From positions 180,634 to 244,633 of the forward strand of contig NZ_JAQSDY010000017.1 of assembly GCF_029946145.1 (NCBI RefSeq): 64,000 nt of DNA, written 5' to 3'. The notes below the pieces were generated by a model. It ran no database searches, was not told the DNA's origin, and was given only the letters and a program-made list of their open reading frames with translations. Numbering within the stretch: the first letter of the stretch is position 1; each line of letters starts with the position of its first letter. This stretch comes from Brevundimonas sp. (lineage in GTDB: Bacteria; Pseudomonadota; Alphaproteobacteria; Caulobacterales; Caulobacteraceae). The position numbers were made by a program, and so were the translations under genes. Below, in pieces: positions 49,050-58,196 of this stretch.

Positions 49050-51731
49050 ATGAAGACAGTTACTCTGACCCTGAGCGGGGTCCTTCTGGCCACCAGCGCG
49101 CTGATCGCGCCGGGGCTGGCCTATGCTCAAACGCCGCCGGTCCAGACCGCGCCGCAAACCGTCACCGCGCAAACGCCGGCCGCGCAGGCTGAAGCCGAGC
49201 CGGAAGAGGCCTCCCAGCTCGACGAAGTCGTGGTTCTGGGCCGCTACATCCCCGAACCGAACCGCGAGAGCGCCGAAGTCGCCGCCTTCCTGACGGCCGA
49301 GGATCTGGAACGGACCGGCGACAGCAGCGCCGCCGGCGCCCTGGCGCGCGTCACCGGCCTGACCGTGGTCGAAGGCCGCTTTGTCTATGTGCGCGGTCTC
49401 GGCGAGCGTTACTCGTCGGCCCTGCTCAATGGATCGCCCCTGCCCAGCCCCGAGCCGCTGCAACGGGTCGTTCCGCTGGACCTGTTTCCGTCCAGCATTC
49501 TGGAAAGCGTCACCGTCCAGAAATCCTATTCCGTCGACTTCCCCGGCGAGTTCGGCGGCGGCGTGATCGACCTGCGCACCGTCGATGCGCCGAACGAGCC
49601 CTTCTTCTCGATGTCGGCGTCGGTCGGCGGCAATACCGAGACGACCAACAAGGAAAGCCTGATCTATTACGGATCGCGCACCGATTTCACCGGCTTCGAC
49701 GACGGCACGCGCGACGTGCCTGGACCGCTGGCGCTGGCTTTCGACCAGGGCGTTCCGGTCAACAGCGCCAATTTCGAGGCGCAGCAACTGCAGCGGATCG
49801 GTCAGTCCCTGATCAACGCGCCGTTGCGCCTGCTGCAGCGCGAAACCACGCCCGTGAATTTCGGTTTCGACTTCGCGGGCGGCCTGTCCAGCGAAAGCAG
49901 CATGGGCACCTTCGGCCTGATCGCCGTCGCGGGCTACAGCAACAGCTGGTCGACCCGAAACGGAGTCCAGGAAGAAGGCCAGTTCTCGGGCTCCGTCCTG
50001 GTGCCGGTCACCAGCAAGGCCTATGAATCGAACCAGAACGACATCCAGCTGAACTTCCTGGGCGGCCTGTCGCTGACCAATGAGAACAGCGAGATCAAAT
50101 GGACGAACTTCTTCGTCCGCAACGTGACCAAGGAAGCCCGCATCAGCGCCGGTCCCGATTTCGACGCCGGCGGCGCGGTCCAGCGGTCGGACTTCACGGA
50201 GTGGTACGAACGCCAGCTCTTCTCCAGCCAGCTGGCCGGTGAGCACGAGTTCATGGACGGCGCGGTCGAGTTCGCCTGGCGCGCCGCCTATGCGAAGACC
50301 GAGCGGAACGCGCCTTATGAGACGCGCTTCGAATACGGCCTCGATATCAATGGCAATTTCGTCCACGAGATCGGCGGCAACCGCGTCTCGTTCAGCGAAC
50401 TGGACGACGACATCGTCTCGGGTGGCGCGGACCTCAGCTACACCCTGCCGCTGTCGGACTACCGCGAAGCCGTCTTCAGCGTCGGCGTGGCCTGGTCGGA
50501 CAACAACCGCGACGCCCAGCGCCGCGACCTGCAGTTCGTGCCGGCCAGCACCCTGACCGAAGAGCAGCGCCAGTCGCGGGTCGACTACCTCTACTCGGAC
50601 TACAACATCCGCCCGGACGGTCTGATCCTGACGGAAATCACCGGCGGCGCCGGCAGCGGCGCGGCGGCCTATTCGGCCCAGCTGGAAGTCGCGGCCGCCT
50701 ACGCCCAGGTCGACGCCGAGATCATCCCGCTGGTGCGCACCACCTTCGGCGTCCGCTACGAGGACGGCCAGCAGTCGGTCACCACGCGCGACCTGTTCGG
50801 CGGCGCGGCTCCGTTCGCCCCGACCGAGATCGACGAGCAGTATTTCCTGCCCTCGTTCACCGCGACCTGGAACTTCGCTGAAGACCAGCAGCTGCGTGTC
50901 GGCGCCTCCCAGACCATCGGCCGGCCGCAGTTCCGCGAACTGGCCCCCCAGTCCTATACGGACCCGGAAACCGATCGCGAGTTCACCGGCAACCCGTTCC
51001 TGGTGGACACCGAGATCCTGAACCTGGACGCCCGCTACGAATGGTTCTTCGCCCGGCAGCAGTATCTGACGGCCGGCGTCTTCTACAAGGATCTGGACAA
51101 GCCGGTTGAGTCGACGATCGTGACGTCCGGCAACGCGCGTCAGCAGTCCTTCATCAACTCGCCGCAGGCCACCATCTACGGCGCGGAAATCGAAGCGAAG
51201 AAATTCTTCGAGTTCCCCGACAACGGCATGTCGTTCATCGCCAACAAGCGCTGGCTGGTCCAGGCCAACTACACCTGGTCGGACTCCGAGGTGAATGTCG
51301 AGGCGGGCGACATCGTCCGCACGCCCGGCGGCGGCGGCGCCGACGAGGACGCGACCTTCTTCATCGAGGACGGCAGCCGGCTTCAGGGCCAGTCCGAGCA
51401 TGTCGCCAACCTGCAACTGGGCTGGGAAGACGACACGGCCCGGTCGCAGGCGACGATCATCGTCAACTACGTCAGCGAGCGCATCAGCGCCCGCGGCGCG
51501 GGCGGCGCGGGCAACCGCGAGCCGGACTACATCCAGGATCCGGGCATCTTCGTGGACTTCGTGTACCGCAAGGACTTCGAATACGGGGGCCGCGATCTCG
51601 GCTTCGCCCTCGAACTGCGCAACCTGCTCAGCACGGATTTCGACGAGTACCAGGAGCTGGGCAACAAGATCCTGATCAACAACTACGAGCTGGGATCCAG
51701 CGCCTCGGTCAGCCTGACCGCGCGCTTCTAG
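49050..51731 (+). CDS. TonB-dependent outer-membrane receptor
   Basis: 893 residues from ATG 49050. A signal peptide (cleavage near AYAQ) is followed by a TonB-box-like LDEVVVLGRYIP, the plug domain (AGALARVTGLTVVEGRFVYV, LGERYSSALLNGSPLP, PLDLFPSSILESVTVQKSYS, FPGEFGGGVIDLRT) and a beta-barrel of ~700 residues ending LGSSASVSLTARF with the C-terminal Phe. The substrate is unknown. The preceding lipoprotein gene, 79 bp upstream, is probably its partner. Confidence 0.93.
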   Translation: MKTVTLTLSGVLLATSALIAPGLAYAQTPPVQTAPQTVTAQTPAAQAEAEPEEASQLDEVVVLGRYIPEPNRESAEVAAFLTAEDLERTGDSSAAGALARVTGLTVVEGRFVYVRGLGERYSSALLNGSPLPSPEPLQRVVPLDLFPSSILESVTVQKSYSVDFPGEFGGGVIDLRTVDAPNEPFFSMSASVGGNTETTNKESLIYYGSRTDFTGFDDGTRDVPGPLALAFDQGVPVNSANFEAQQLQRIGQSLINAPLRLLQRETTPVNFGFDFAGGLSSESSMGTFGLIAVAGYSNSWSTRNGVQEEGQFSGSVLVPVTSKAYESNQNDIQLNFLGGLSLTNENSEIKWTNFFVRNVTKEARISAGPDFDAGGAVQRSDFTEWYERQLFSSQLAGEHEFMDGAVEFAWRAAYAKTERNAPYETRFEYGLDINGNFVHEIGGNRVSFSELDDDIVSGGADLSYTLPLSDYREAVFSVGVAWSDNNRDAQRRDLQFVPASTLTEEQRQSRVDYLYSDYNIRPDGLILTEITGGAGSGAAAYSAQLEVAAAYAQVDAEIIPLVRTTFGVRYEDGQQSVTTRDLFGGAAPFAPTEIDEQYFLPSFTATWNFAEDQQLRVGASQTIGRPQFRELAPQSYTDPETDREFTGNPFLVDTEILNLDARYEWFFARQQYLTAGVFYKDLDKPVESTIVTSGNARQQSFINSPQATIYGAEIEAKKFFEFPDNGMSFIANKRWLVQANYTWSDSEVNVEAGDIVRTPGGGGADEDATFFIEDGSRLQGQSEHVANLQLGWEDDTARSQATIIVNYVSERISARGAGGAGNREPDYIQDPGIFVDFVYRKDFEYGGRDLGFALELRNLLSTDFDEYQELGNKILINNYELGSSASVSLTARF

Positions 51732-51740
51732 GACACGGAC

Positions 51741-51765
51741 GGGGAGGCCGGCCGCCGGCCTCCCC
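51741..51765 (+). terminator. Hairpin downstream of the TonB-receptor gene
   Basis: A near-perfect inverted repeat GGGGAGGCCGGC / GCCGGCCTCCCC begins 10 bp after the receptor stop codon. A T-rich tract is lacking (a TTTT appears about 17 bp later). It is a plausible terminator separating the receptor from the gsp operon. Confidence 0.6.
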
Positions 51766-51811
51766 GCACCGGTACACGACTGTTTTGCGGCGGTTCGTCC
51801 GTGGACGCACC

Positions 51812-51829
51812 AACCGTCACGGACAGTTC
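51812..51829 (+). promoter_or_regulatory. AACCGTCACGG-ACAGTTC motif upstream of gspC
   Basis: An exact copy of the 11-mer AACCGTCACGG found between gspO and the lipoprotein gene, here joined to GACAGTTC. It lies about 80 bp upstream of the gspC start. Sharing suggests common control of the T2SS operon, its peptidase and the candidate substrate. Confidence 0.45.
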
Positions 51830-51903
51830 GCCGGGCCGTCATGTGGCGGTGAAGCCGGGCCCGGACGATTGGTCTACGGAGTCCGCCGGGCCGTCGGGGC
51901 TCC

Positions 51904-52785
51904 GTGGGGCACGCCATAGTGATCGGCGCAGTGCGCAGTTTCAGCAGCCAGATTCGGGACGCCGTCGCGGCGCGTCCGGATCGCGTGCGCGCCGGCGTCG
52001 AGCTTGCTCTCGCCCTGGCCCTGGCCATCCAGCTGGGCCAGCTGGTCTGGATCGTCGTCCAGCCCCGGGCGGAAGCCGCGACAGCGGCCTCGCCGCGCCC
52101 TGAGGCGAGCCCCGCCGACTACACCGTCTTCCAGCGTTTCGACGCCTTCTTCCGCACCGGCGATCTCAGCAGCCTGGCCGAGGCCACGGCGGCGGGCGGC
52201 AGCCAGATGCGCCTGTTCGGCGTCCGCGCCGGCGGCGCCGGCGGCGGCTCGGCCATCATCGGTCTGGCCGACGGCCGGCAGGTCTCGGTCGGCGTCGGCG
52301 AAGAGGTCGAACCCGGCCTGATCCTGCAGTCGGTCGGCCAGGACCACGTCACCCTGGCGCGCGGCGCTTCGGTCACCCGCCTGATCTTCAGCGACACGCC
52401 CATCGGGGCCGCGCCTCCGCCACCCCCGCCGCCCGGTCCCCAGACCGTCAGCCCGCCCGCCGAAGCGGCCCCCGCCGTCGCGCCCGCCGTGGCGGCCGGC
52501 CCGCGGGTCGACCCCGCCCGGCTGATGGCCCAGGCCTCGCTGCGGCCTCGCATGCAGGGCCTGCGCGTCAACGGCTTCACCGTCTCGGCCGGCGGCGACG
52601 GCTCGGCCCTGAAGGCCGCCGGCCTCCAGTCGGGCGACGTCATCCTCGCCGTCAACGGAACCTCGCTGGACCGCCTCGACCGCATCGCCGGTCTGCGCGG
52701 CCAGCTCTCCAACGCCGCCAGCGCCGAGATTCGCTTCGAACGCGGCGGCGCCGTGCAGACCACCACCATAAGGACAGGCCGTTGA
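51904..52785 (+). CDS. gspC: Type II secretion inner-membrane protein GspC
   Basis: 293 residues from GTG 51904; GTG 51919 is equally possible. One membrane helix (VELALALALAIQLGQLVWIV, about residues 32-52) precedes the homology region (GSQMRLFGVRAGGAGGGSAII, GEEVEPGLILQSVGQDHVTL), a long Pro-rich linker, and a C-terminal PDZ domain (GDGSALKAAGLQSGDVILAVNGTSL). GspC links the inner-membrane platform to the secretin. It opens an eleven-gene operon; the gspD start overlaps its stop. Confidence 0.92.
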   Translation: MGHAIVIGAVRSFSSQIRDAVAARPDRVRAGVELALALALAIQLGQLVWIVVQPRAEAATAASPRPEASPADYTVFQRFDAFFRTGDLSSLAEATAAGGSQMRLFGVRAGGAGGGSAIIGLADGRQVSVGVGEEVEPGLILQSVGQDHVTLARGASVTRLIFSDTPIGAAPPPPPPPGPQTVSPPAEAAPAVAPAVAAGPRVDPARLMAQASLRPRMQGLRVNGFTVSAGGDGSALKAAGLQSGDVILAVNGTSLDRLDRIAGLRGQLSNAASAEIRFERGGAVQTTTIRTGR

Positions 52786-54881
52786 AGCGATCGAACCGAA
52801 GCGTCCTCGCCGCCGTCCTCGGCGCGGTCATCGCCGCCCAGGGGCCTCTGGCCGCGACGCCCGTGCTGGCCCAGTCCGGCGAGCGCCAGACCCTGAACGT
52901 CCAGGGCGCCGACATCCGCGCCTTCATCCAGGACGTGGCCCGCTCGACCGGCCGCACCTTCATCGTCGATCCGGCGGTCAGCGGCACGGTGACCGTGACC
53001 AGCGACCGCGCCCTCAGCCGCGCCCAGCTGTTCGAGGTCTTCCTGTCGACCCTGCGCGCCAACGGCCTGGTGGTGACCCCGACATCATCGGGCGCCTGGC
53101 GCATCAGCCCGGCCCAGGGCGCCGCCCAGGGGCCGTCGACGGTCGGTTCGGAACGCTTCTCGACCGAGGTCTTCCAGCTGCGCAACATCGACGCCGCCTC
53201 GGCCGCCGAGACCATCCGCCCGCTGGTCGGGCCGCAGGGCCAGGTGCTGGCCAACCCCGGCGCCAACAGCGTCGTCGTGGCCGATTTCGCCGACAATCTG
53301 GCCCGCATCCGCTCGCTGATCGGCCGCATCGACGTCGACCGCACCGGCTTCGAGGTCGTGACCCTGCAGAACTCCTCGGCGCGCGAGATCGCCGCCGTGC
53401 TGCAATCCGTCCTCGCCCCTCCCGGCGGCCAGCCGGGGCAGGGGATGGTCACCGTCACCCCGGTCGAGAGCTCCAACTCCATCGTCCTGCGCGGCGATCC
53501 CTCGGCCATGGCCCGCATCCGCCCGCTGATCGAGGACCTCGACCGCCGCGCCGAGTCCGCCGACGACGTCAAGGTCATCTTCCTGCAGCACGCCAACGCC
53601 GAGGCCCTGCTGCCGGTGCTGCAACAGATCGTCGGCCAGCAGGTCACAGCCGCCAGCGCCAATGCGACGCCGGCCGCCACGCGCGGCGGCTCGGGCGAGA
53701 CGGCCGCCGCCGTCGTCCCGGCCAGCACGACCGCCGCCGCCCCCGTCCCGGGCCAGCGCGCCACCATCGCCCGCTTCCCCGGCGCCAACGCGCTGGTCAT
53801 CTCCGCCTCGGCCGACACCCAGCGCATGCTGTCCGAGGTCATCCGCCAGCTGGACCAGCGCCGCCAGCAGGTGCTGATCGAGGCCATCGTCGTCGAACTG
53901 TCCGACAACGCCGTCAAGGAACTGGGCGTCCAGTGGCTGCTGGCCGGCGAGGACGGCAACCCGATCGGCCTGACCAACTATTCCAACAGCGCCACGCCGC
54001 TGGTCCCGATCGCCGGCGGCGTGGGGTCCGGCCAGCTGGAGGAAGACAATCCGCTGCGCGAGCAGCTGCAGAACCTGGCCCTGAACACGCTTCTGGGCGC
54101 CAACGGCTTCGTCGGCGGCGGCGGGGGCAGCATCGGCAACGGCCTGTTCGGCTTCATCATCAACGCCGCCAAGACCGACGAAGGGTCGAACCTGCTGCAG
54201 ACCCCGTCGCTGATGACGCTGGACAATGAGGAGGCGACCATCCTCGTCGGTCAGGAAGTGCCGATCACGACCGGCGAAACCCTGCTGGACGGCAACTCCA
54301 ACCCCTTCCGAACGACCCAGCGCCAGGACATCGGCGTCAAGCTGATCGTCCGGCCCCAGATCAACGCCGGCGGCTCGATCACCCTGTTCCTGCGCCAGGA
54401 GGTGTCCAGCATCAACGGCGTCCTGACCAACTCGGCCAACGACCTGGTGCTGAACAAGCGCGAGCTGGAGACCACCCTGGTGGTCGACGACGGCGACATC
54501 GCCGTGGCCGGGGGGCTGCTGGACCAGAACGACCGGATGTCGGTCGACAAGGTGCCGGGGCTGGGCGACATCCCCTATGTCGGCGCCCTGTTCCGCTCGA
54601 CCAGCCGCCAGCGCGGGCGGACCAATCTGATGGTCTTCATCCGCCCGACCATCATTCGCAGCCCCGCCGACGCCCAGACCCTGGCCGCCGACCGCTGGGG
54701 CTATATGCGCCAGCAGCAGCTGAACAATGCGCCCGGCGTGGAGCCCAGCCTCGACGAGATGATGCGCGACTATATGCGGGCCCAGCCGCCGGTCGCGCCT
54801 GAGGCGCCCGGCGTCACCGCGCCGGTCGGCGAGGTCGTCATCGGTCCGCTGCCGCCCGTCCAGACGAGCGCCGGAGGCTGA
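52782..54881 (+). CDS. gspD: Type II secretion secretin GspD
   Basis: 699 residues starting at TTG 52782, which overlaps the gspC stop. A signal peptide (cleavage near VLAQ) is followed by N0-N3 domains (LNVQGADIRAFIQDVARSTG; ANPGANSVVVADFADNLARI; VESSNSIVLRGDPSAMARI; FPGANALVISASADTQRML), then the secretin core (RRQQVLIEAIVVELSDNAV, LQTPSLMTLDNEEATILVGQ, VDKVPGLGDIPYVGALFRS). It forms the outer-membrane channel. An Ala/Gly/Thr-rich insert near residue 290-320 is low complexity. No pilotin gene is seen. Confidence 0.95.
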   Translation: MKRSNRSVLAAVLGAVIAAQGPLAATPVLAQSGERQTLNVQGADIRAFIQDVARSTGRTFIVDPAVSGTVTVTSDRALSRAQLFEVFLSTLRANGLVVTPTSSGAWRISPAQGAAQGPSTVGSERFSTEVFQLRNIDAASAAETIRPLVGPQGQVLANPGANSVVVADFADNLARIRSLIGRIDVDRTGFEVVTLQNSSAREIAAVLQSVLAPPGGQPGQGMVTVTPVESSNSIVLRGDPSAMARIRPLIEDLDRRAESADDVKVIFLQHANAEALLPVLQQIVGQQVTAASANATPAATRGGSGETAAAVVPASTTAAAPVPGQRATIARFPGANALVISASADTQRMLSEVIRQLDQRRQQVLIEAIVVELSDNAVKELGVQWLLAGEDGNPIGLTNYSNSATPLVPIAGGVGSGQLEEDNPLREQLQNLALNTLLGANGFVGGGGGSIGNGLFGFIINAAKTDEGSNLLQTPSLMTLDNEEATILVGQEVPITTGETLLDGNSNPFRTTQRQDIGVKLIVRPQINAGGSITLFLRQEVSSINGVLTNSANDLVLNKRELETTLVVDDGDIAVAGGLLDQNDRMSVDKVPGLGDIPYVGALFRSTSRQRGRTNLMVFIRPTIIRSPADAQTLAADRWGYMRQQQLNNAPGVEPSLDEMMRDYMRAQPPVAPEAPGVTAPVGEVVIGPLPPVQTSAGG

Positions 54882-54888
54882 GGCCGCG

Positions 54889-56409
54889 ATGATCACCCTG
54901 ATCAATCCGACCCTGCCCTACGGCTTCGCCAAACGGCACGGCGTGATCCTGCTCGAGGCCGGCGACATCGCCGTGGTCGGCCTGCGCGAGGGGGCCGATC
55001 CCTCGGCCCTGATCGAGACCCGCCGCGCCCTGGGCCGGCCCCTGCGCGTCGAGCCGCTGGGTCAGGCCGCCTTCGACCGCCAGCTGTCGGAAGTCTACGC
55101 CGGCGACCACCTGAACGCCGCCGACGGCGACGATCTGGACATGCCCTCTGGCCTCGAGAGCCTGATCGACGACATCCCCGCCGCCGCCGATCTGCTGGAC
55201 ACGGCCGACGACGCCCCGGTGATCCGCCTGATCAACGGCATCATCGCCGAGGCCGTCCGCACCGGCGCCTCGGACATCCATCTGGAGCCGTTCGAGACCG
55301 CCCTGACCGTGCGCATGCGGGTCGACGGCGTACTGCGCGAGACCCTGTCGCTGAACCCCCGGATCACGCCCCTGCTGGTGTCGCGCATCAAGGTCATGGC
55401 GCGGCTCGACATCGCCGAGAAGCGCGTGCCCCAGGACGGGCGCATCCCCCTGACCCTCGGCGGCAAGACGCTCGACGTCCGCGTCTCGACCCTGCCGTCA
55501 CGCGCGGGCGAGCGGGTGGTGCTGCGCATTCTCGACAAGGAGCAGGCCGGGCTGACGCTGGACCGGCTGGGCATGTCGTCCGAGGCGCTGGACGCCTTCC
55601 GCGGCGCGCTGAAGGAGCCGAACGGCATCATCCTGGTCACCGGTCCGACCGGCTCGGGCAAGACCACCTCGCTGTACGCCGGCCTGTCGCTGCTGAACGA
55701 CGCCACGCGCAACATCCTGACGGTCGAGGATCCGGTCGAATACGCCATCGACGGCGTCGGACAGACCCAGGTCAATCCCAAGGTCGGCATGACCTTCGCT
55801 GCCGGCCTGCGCGCCATCCTGCGTCAGGACCCGGACGTGGTCATGGTCGGGGAAATCCGCGACGTCGAGACGGCGCGCATCGCGGTCCAGGCCTCGCTCA
55901 CCGGCCACCTCGTCCTGTCGACCGTCCACACCAATGACGCCGCCGGGGCCATCACCCGCCTGCGCGACATGGGCGTCGAGCCCTTCCTGCTGGCCTCGAC
56001 CCTGCGGCTGATCGTGGCCCAGCGGCTGGTTCGGCGGCTGTGCGGCGAATGCCGGCGGCCCGAAACGGCGGACGCGGCCACGGCCCGGCTGGCCGGGGTC
56101 GAGCGCGGCGCCCGCGTCTGGCGGCCGCAGGGCTGCGCCCACTGCCAGAACACCGGCTATGTCGGCCGCGTCGGCCTGTACGAGGTCATCCGCGTCGATG
56201 ACCGCGTGCGCCGCCTGATCGCCGCCGAGGCCGACGAGGAGGCGATCAACGCCGCCGCCTTCGGCAAGGCCGGGGCGGACACCCTGACGCAGCGCGCTCG
56301 CGCGCTCGTGCTGGAGGGCGTCACGTCTGTCGAGGAAGCCGTCCGCGTCACCCGTCAGGAAACGGCGGACATTGAGCCCGAGGCCGCCGATCACGGGGTC
56401 GCGGCCTGA
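54889..56409 (+). CDS. gspE: Type II secretion ATPase GspE
   Basis: 506 residues. Walker A GPTGSGKTTSLYAG, Asp box near TVEDPVEYAIDGVGQ, Walker B ILRQDPDVVMVGEIRD and His box LTGHLVLSTVHTNDA are present. The tetracysteine zinc motif (CGECRRP ... CAHCQNTGY) is intact. The N-terminal N1E region that binds GspL is shorter than in gammaproteobacteria. It powers pseudopilus assembly. The stop shares a base with the gspF start (TGATG). Confidence 0.96.
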   Translation: MITLINPTLPYGFAKRHGVILLEAGDIAVVGLREGADPSALIETRRALGRPLRVEPLGQAAFDRQLSEVYAGDHLNAADGDDLDMPSGLESLIDDIPAAADLLDTADDAPVIRLINGIIAEAVRTGASDIHLEPFETALTVRMRVDGVLRETLSLNPRITPLLVSRIKVMARLDIAEKRVPQDGRIPLTLGGKTLDVRVSTLPSRAGERVVLRILDKEQAGLTLDRLGMSSEALDAFRGALKEPNGIILVTGPTGSGKTTSLYAGLSLLNDATRNILTVEDPVEYAIDGVGQTQVNPKVGMTFAAGLRAILRQDPDVVMVGEIRDVETARIAVQASLTGHLVLSTVHTNDAAGAITRLRDMGVEPFLLASTLRLIVAQRLVRRLCGECRRPETADAATARLAGVERGARVWRPQGCAHCQNTGYVGRVGLYEVIRVDDRVRRLIAAEADEEAINAAAFGKAGADTLTQRARALVLEGVTSVEEAVRVTRQETADIEPEAADHGVAA

Positions 56410-57626
56410 TGGCGGCCTTCGACTTCGTCGCCGTCGACGCCGGCGGCCGCACCGTCACCGGCGCCTTGACCGCCGCCGACGAGGGCGCCGTGCGCGCCGT
56501 CCTGGCCCGTCGCCGCCTGATGCCGCTGGAGGTCACGACCTCGCGCGGCGCCGCTGCGCGCAACGAACAGGCCGGACCGCGCAAGGCGACCAAGCTCGAC
56601 GCCAGGACCCTGGCCCTGACGACGCGCCAGCTCTCGACCCTCGTCTCCGTCGCCCCGATCGAGGAGGCGCTGCGCACCATCGCGCTTCAGGCCGACCGTC
56701 CGGCCGTCCGCCGTGTGCTGGACGGCGTCCACGCGGGCGTCATGGAGGGCCGGCGCCTGTCCGACGCCATGGCCCTGCAGGGTCAGGCCTTCCCGCCGCT
56801 GTACCGGGCCATGGTCTCGGCCGGCGAGACCTCGGGCGCGCTGGAGCCGATCCTCGAACGTCTGGCCGACGGGCTGGAACGCGATCAGGTGGTGCGCGGC
56901 AAGGTGATCACCGCCCTCGTTTATCCGATCGTTCTGGCGGTCGTGGCGCTCGGCGTCATCACCGCCATGATGACCTTCGTCGTGCCCAAGGTGGTCGACC
57001 AGTTCGACAGCATGAACCAGACCCTGCCGCTGCTGACGCGGCTGGTGATCGGCGTGTCCCACCTGATGCGCGACTGGGGCTGGCTGCTGGCGCTGGTCCT
57101 CATCGCCGGCGGCCTGATCGGCGCGGTCCTGCTGCGCAATCCGGCGATCCGGCTGCGCGCCGACACGATCCTGCTGCGCCTGCCCCTGATCGGCCGCCTG
57201 ACCCGCGATCTGCACGGGGCGAAGATGGCCCGCACCCTGTCGACCATGATCACGGCGGGCCTGCCGGTGCTGGAGGGTCTGACCATCACCGCTCGCACCG
57301 TCTCCAACCGCCGTTTGCGTCTGGCGACCGAGACCATGGCCGACGCGGTGCGCGAGGGCGGGGGCCTGTCGGCCGCCATGCGCCGCGCCGACGTCTTTCC
57401 GCCGATCCTCGTCTACATGACCGCCTCGGGCGAGAGCAGCGGCCGGCTGGAGCCGATGCTGGAGCGCGCCGCCGACTATCTGGAACGCGAATTCTCGACC
57501 TTCACCGCCGTGATGCTCAGCCTGCTGGAGCCGGCGATCATCGTGGTCATGGGCGGCGTCGTCGCCCTGATCGTGCTGTCGATCCTTCTTCCAATCCTGC
57601 AGATCAACACCCTGGCGATGGGGTGA
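56409..57626 (+). CDS. gspF: Type II secretion inner-membrane platform protein GspF
   Basis: 405 residues. Two GspF/PilC domains are visible (LALTTRQLSTLVSVAPIEEAL ... and MARTLSTMITAGLPVLEGLTI ...), each with the 'G.....G.....' helical bundle pattern. Membrane segments are ALVYPIVLAVVALGVITAMM, WLLALVLIAGGLIGAVLL and AIIVVMGGVVALIVLSILLP. It forms the centre of the assembly platform with GspE, L and M. Confidence 0.95.
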   Translation: MAAFDFVAVDAGGRTVTGALTAADEGAVRAVLARRRLMPLEVTTSRGAAARNEQAGPRKATKLDARTLALTTRQLSTLVSVAPIEEALRTIALQADRPAVRRVLDGVHAGVMEGRRLSDAMALQGQAFPPLYRAMVSAGETSGALEPILERLADGLERDQVVRGKVITALVYPIVLAVVALGVITAMMTFVVPKVVDQFDSMNQTLPLLTRLVIGVSHLMRDWGWLLALVLIAGGLIGAVLLRNPAIRLRADTILLRLPLIGRLTRDLHGAKMARTLSTMITAGLPVLEGLTITARTVSNRRLRLATETMADAVREGGGLSAAMRRADVFPPILVYMTASGESSGRLEPMLERAADYLEREFSTFTAVMLSLLEPAIIVVMGGVVALIVLSILLPILQINTLAMG

Positions 57627-57637
57627 GGAGCCGAGCC

Positions 57638-58087
57638 ATGACGACTGAAAACGAACGCAAAACCGCAAGGCGCCGCCGGCGCGCCGGCTTCACCCTGGTC
57701 GAGCTGATGGTGGTCATCGTCATCATCGGCCTGCTGGCCACGGTGGTGGCGATCAACGTCCTGCCCAGCCAGGACCGGGCCATGGTCGGCAAGGCCAAGG
57801 CGGACATCTCGACCCTGGAACAGGCCATCGAGACCTACCGCCTCGACAATCTCGACTTCCCGACCGACCTGCAGGCCCTGGTCGCCGCGCCCACGGGTCT
57901 GGCCAATCCCGAACGCTACCGCCCGGGCGGCTATGTGCGCCGCCTGCCGGAAGACCCCTGGGGCAACCCCTACGGCTATCGCCGCCCGAGCGCGCACGGC
58001 GGCCAGTTCGACGTCTTCTCGCTGGGCGCGGACGGCAAGGAGGGGGGCGAGGGCAATGACGCCGATCTGGGCAACTGGCAGGGCTGA
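57638..58087 (+). CDS. gspG: Major pseudopilin GspG
   Basis: 149 residues from ATG 57638. The prepilin leader ends at G17 (RRRRRAG) before FTLVELMVVIVIIGLLATVV, with the conserved Glu at mature position 5. The C-terminal region has the major pseudopilin pattern (GGYVRRLPEDPWGNPYGYRR, FDVFSLGADGKEGGEGNDAD), including the calcium-site aspartates. It is the main subunit of the pseudopilus. Confidence 0.96.
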   Translation: MTTENERKTARRRRRAGFTLVELMVVIVIIGLLATVVAINVLPSQDRAMVGKAKADISTLEQAIETYRLDNLDFPTDLQALVAAPTGLANPERYRPGGYVRRLPEDPWGNPYGYRRPSAHGGQFDVFSLGADGKEGGEGNDADLGNWQG

Positions 58088-58091
58088 CGTC

Positions 58092-58196
58092 CTTTTTGGC
58101 GCTATCGCTCGCGACGCGGTCGCTCACTGCATGAGCGCCATGCGTGATCGCGCTCAAGCAGCGAGCCGCCGCGCGGCGAGCGATAGCGCCAAAAAG
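58092..58196. repeat. Palindromic repeat family D, overlapping the gspH start
   Basis: 21-bp perfect inverted arms at 58092-58112 and 58176-58196 (core TTTTTGGCGCTATCGCTCGC, outside to inside). The element begins 5 bp after the gspG stop and runs past the first candidate gspH start codons (58131, 58140). Everything of GspH before its prepilin cleavage site is encoded by it. It is the only copy of this family in the window. Confidence 0.88.

Noticed and set aside
48816..52028. 1070-codon open frame on the minus strand
   Set aside because: Antisense to the TonB-dependent receptor, whose signal peptide, plug and C-terminal Phe identify the true strand.
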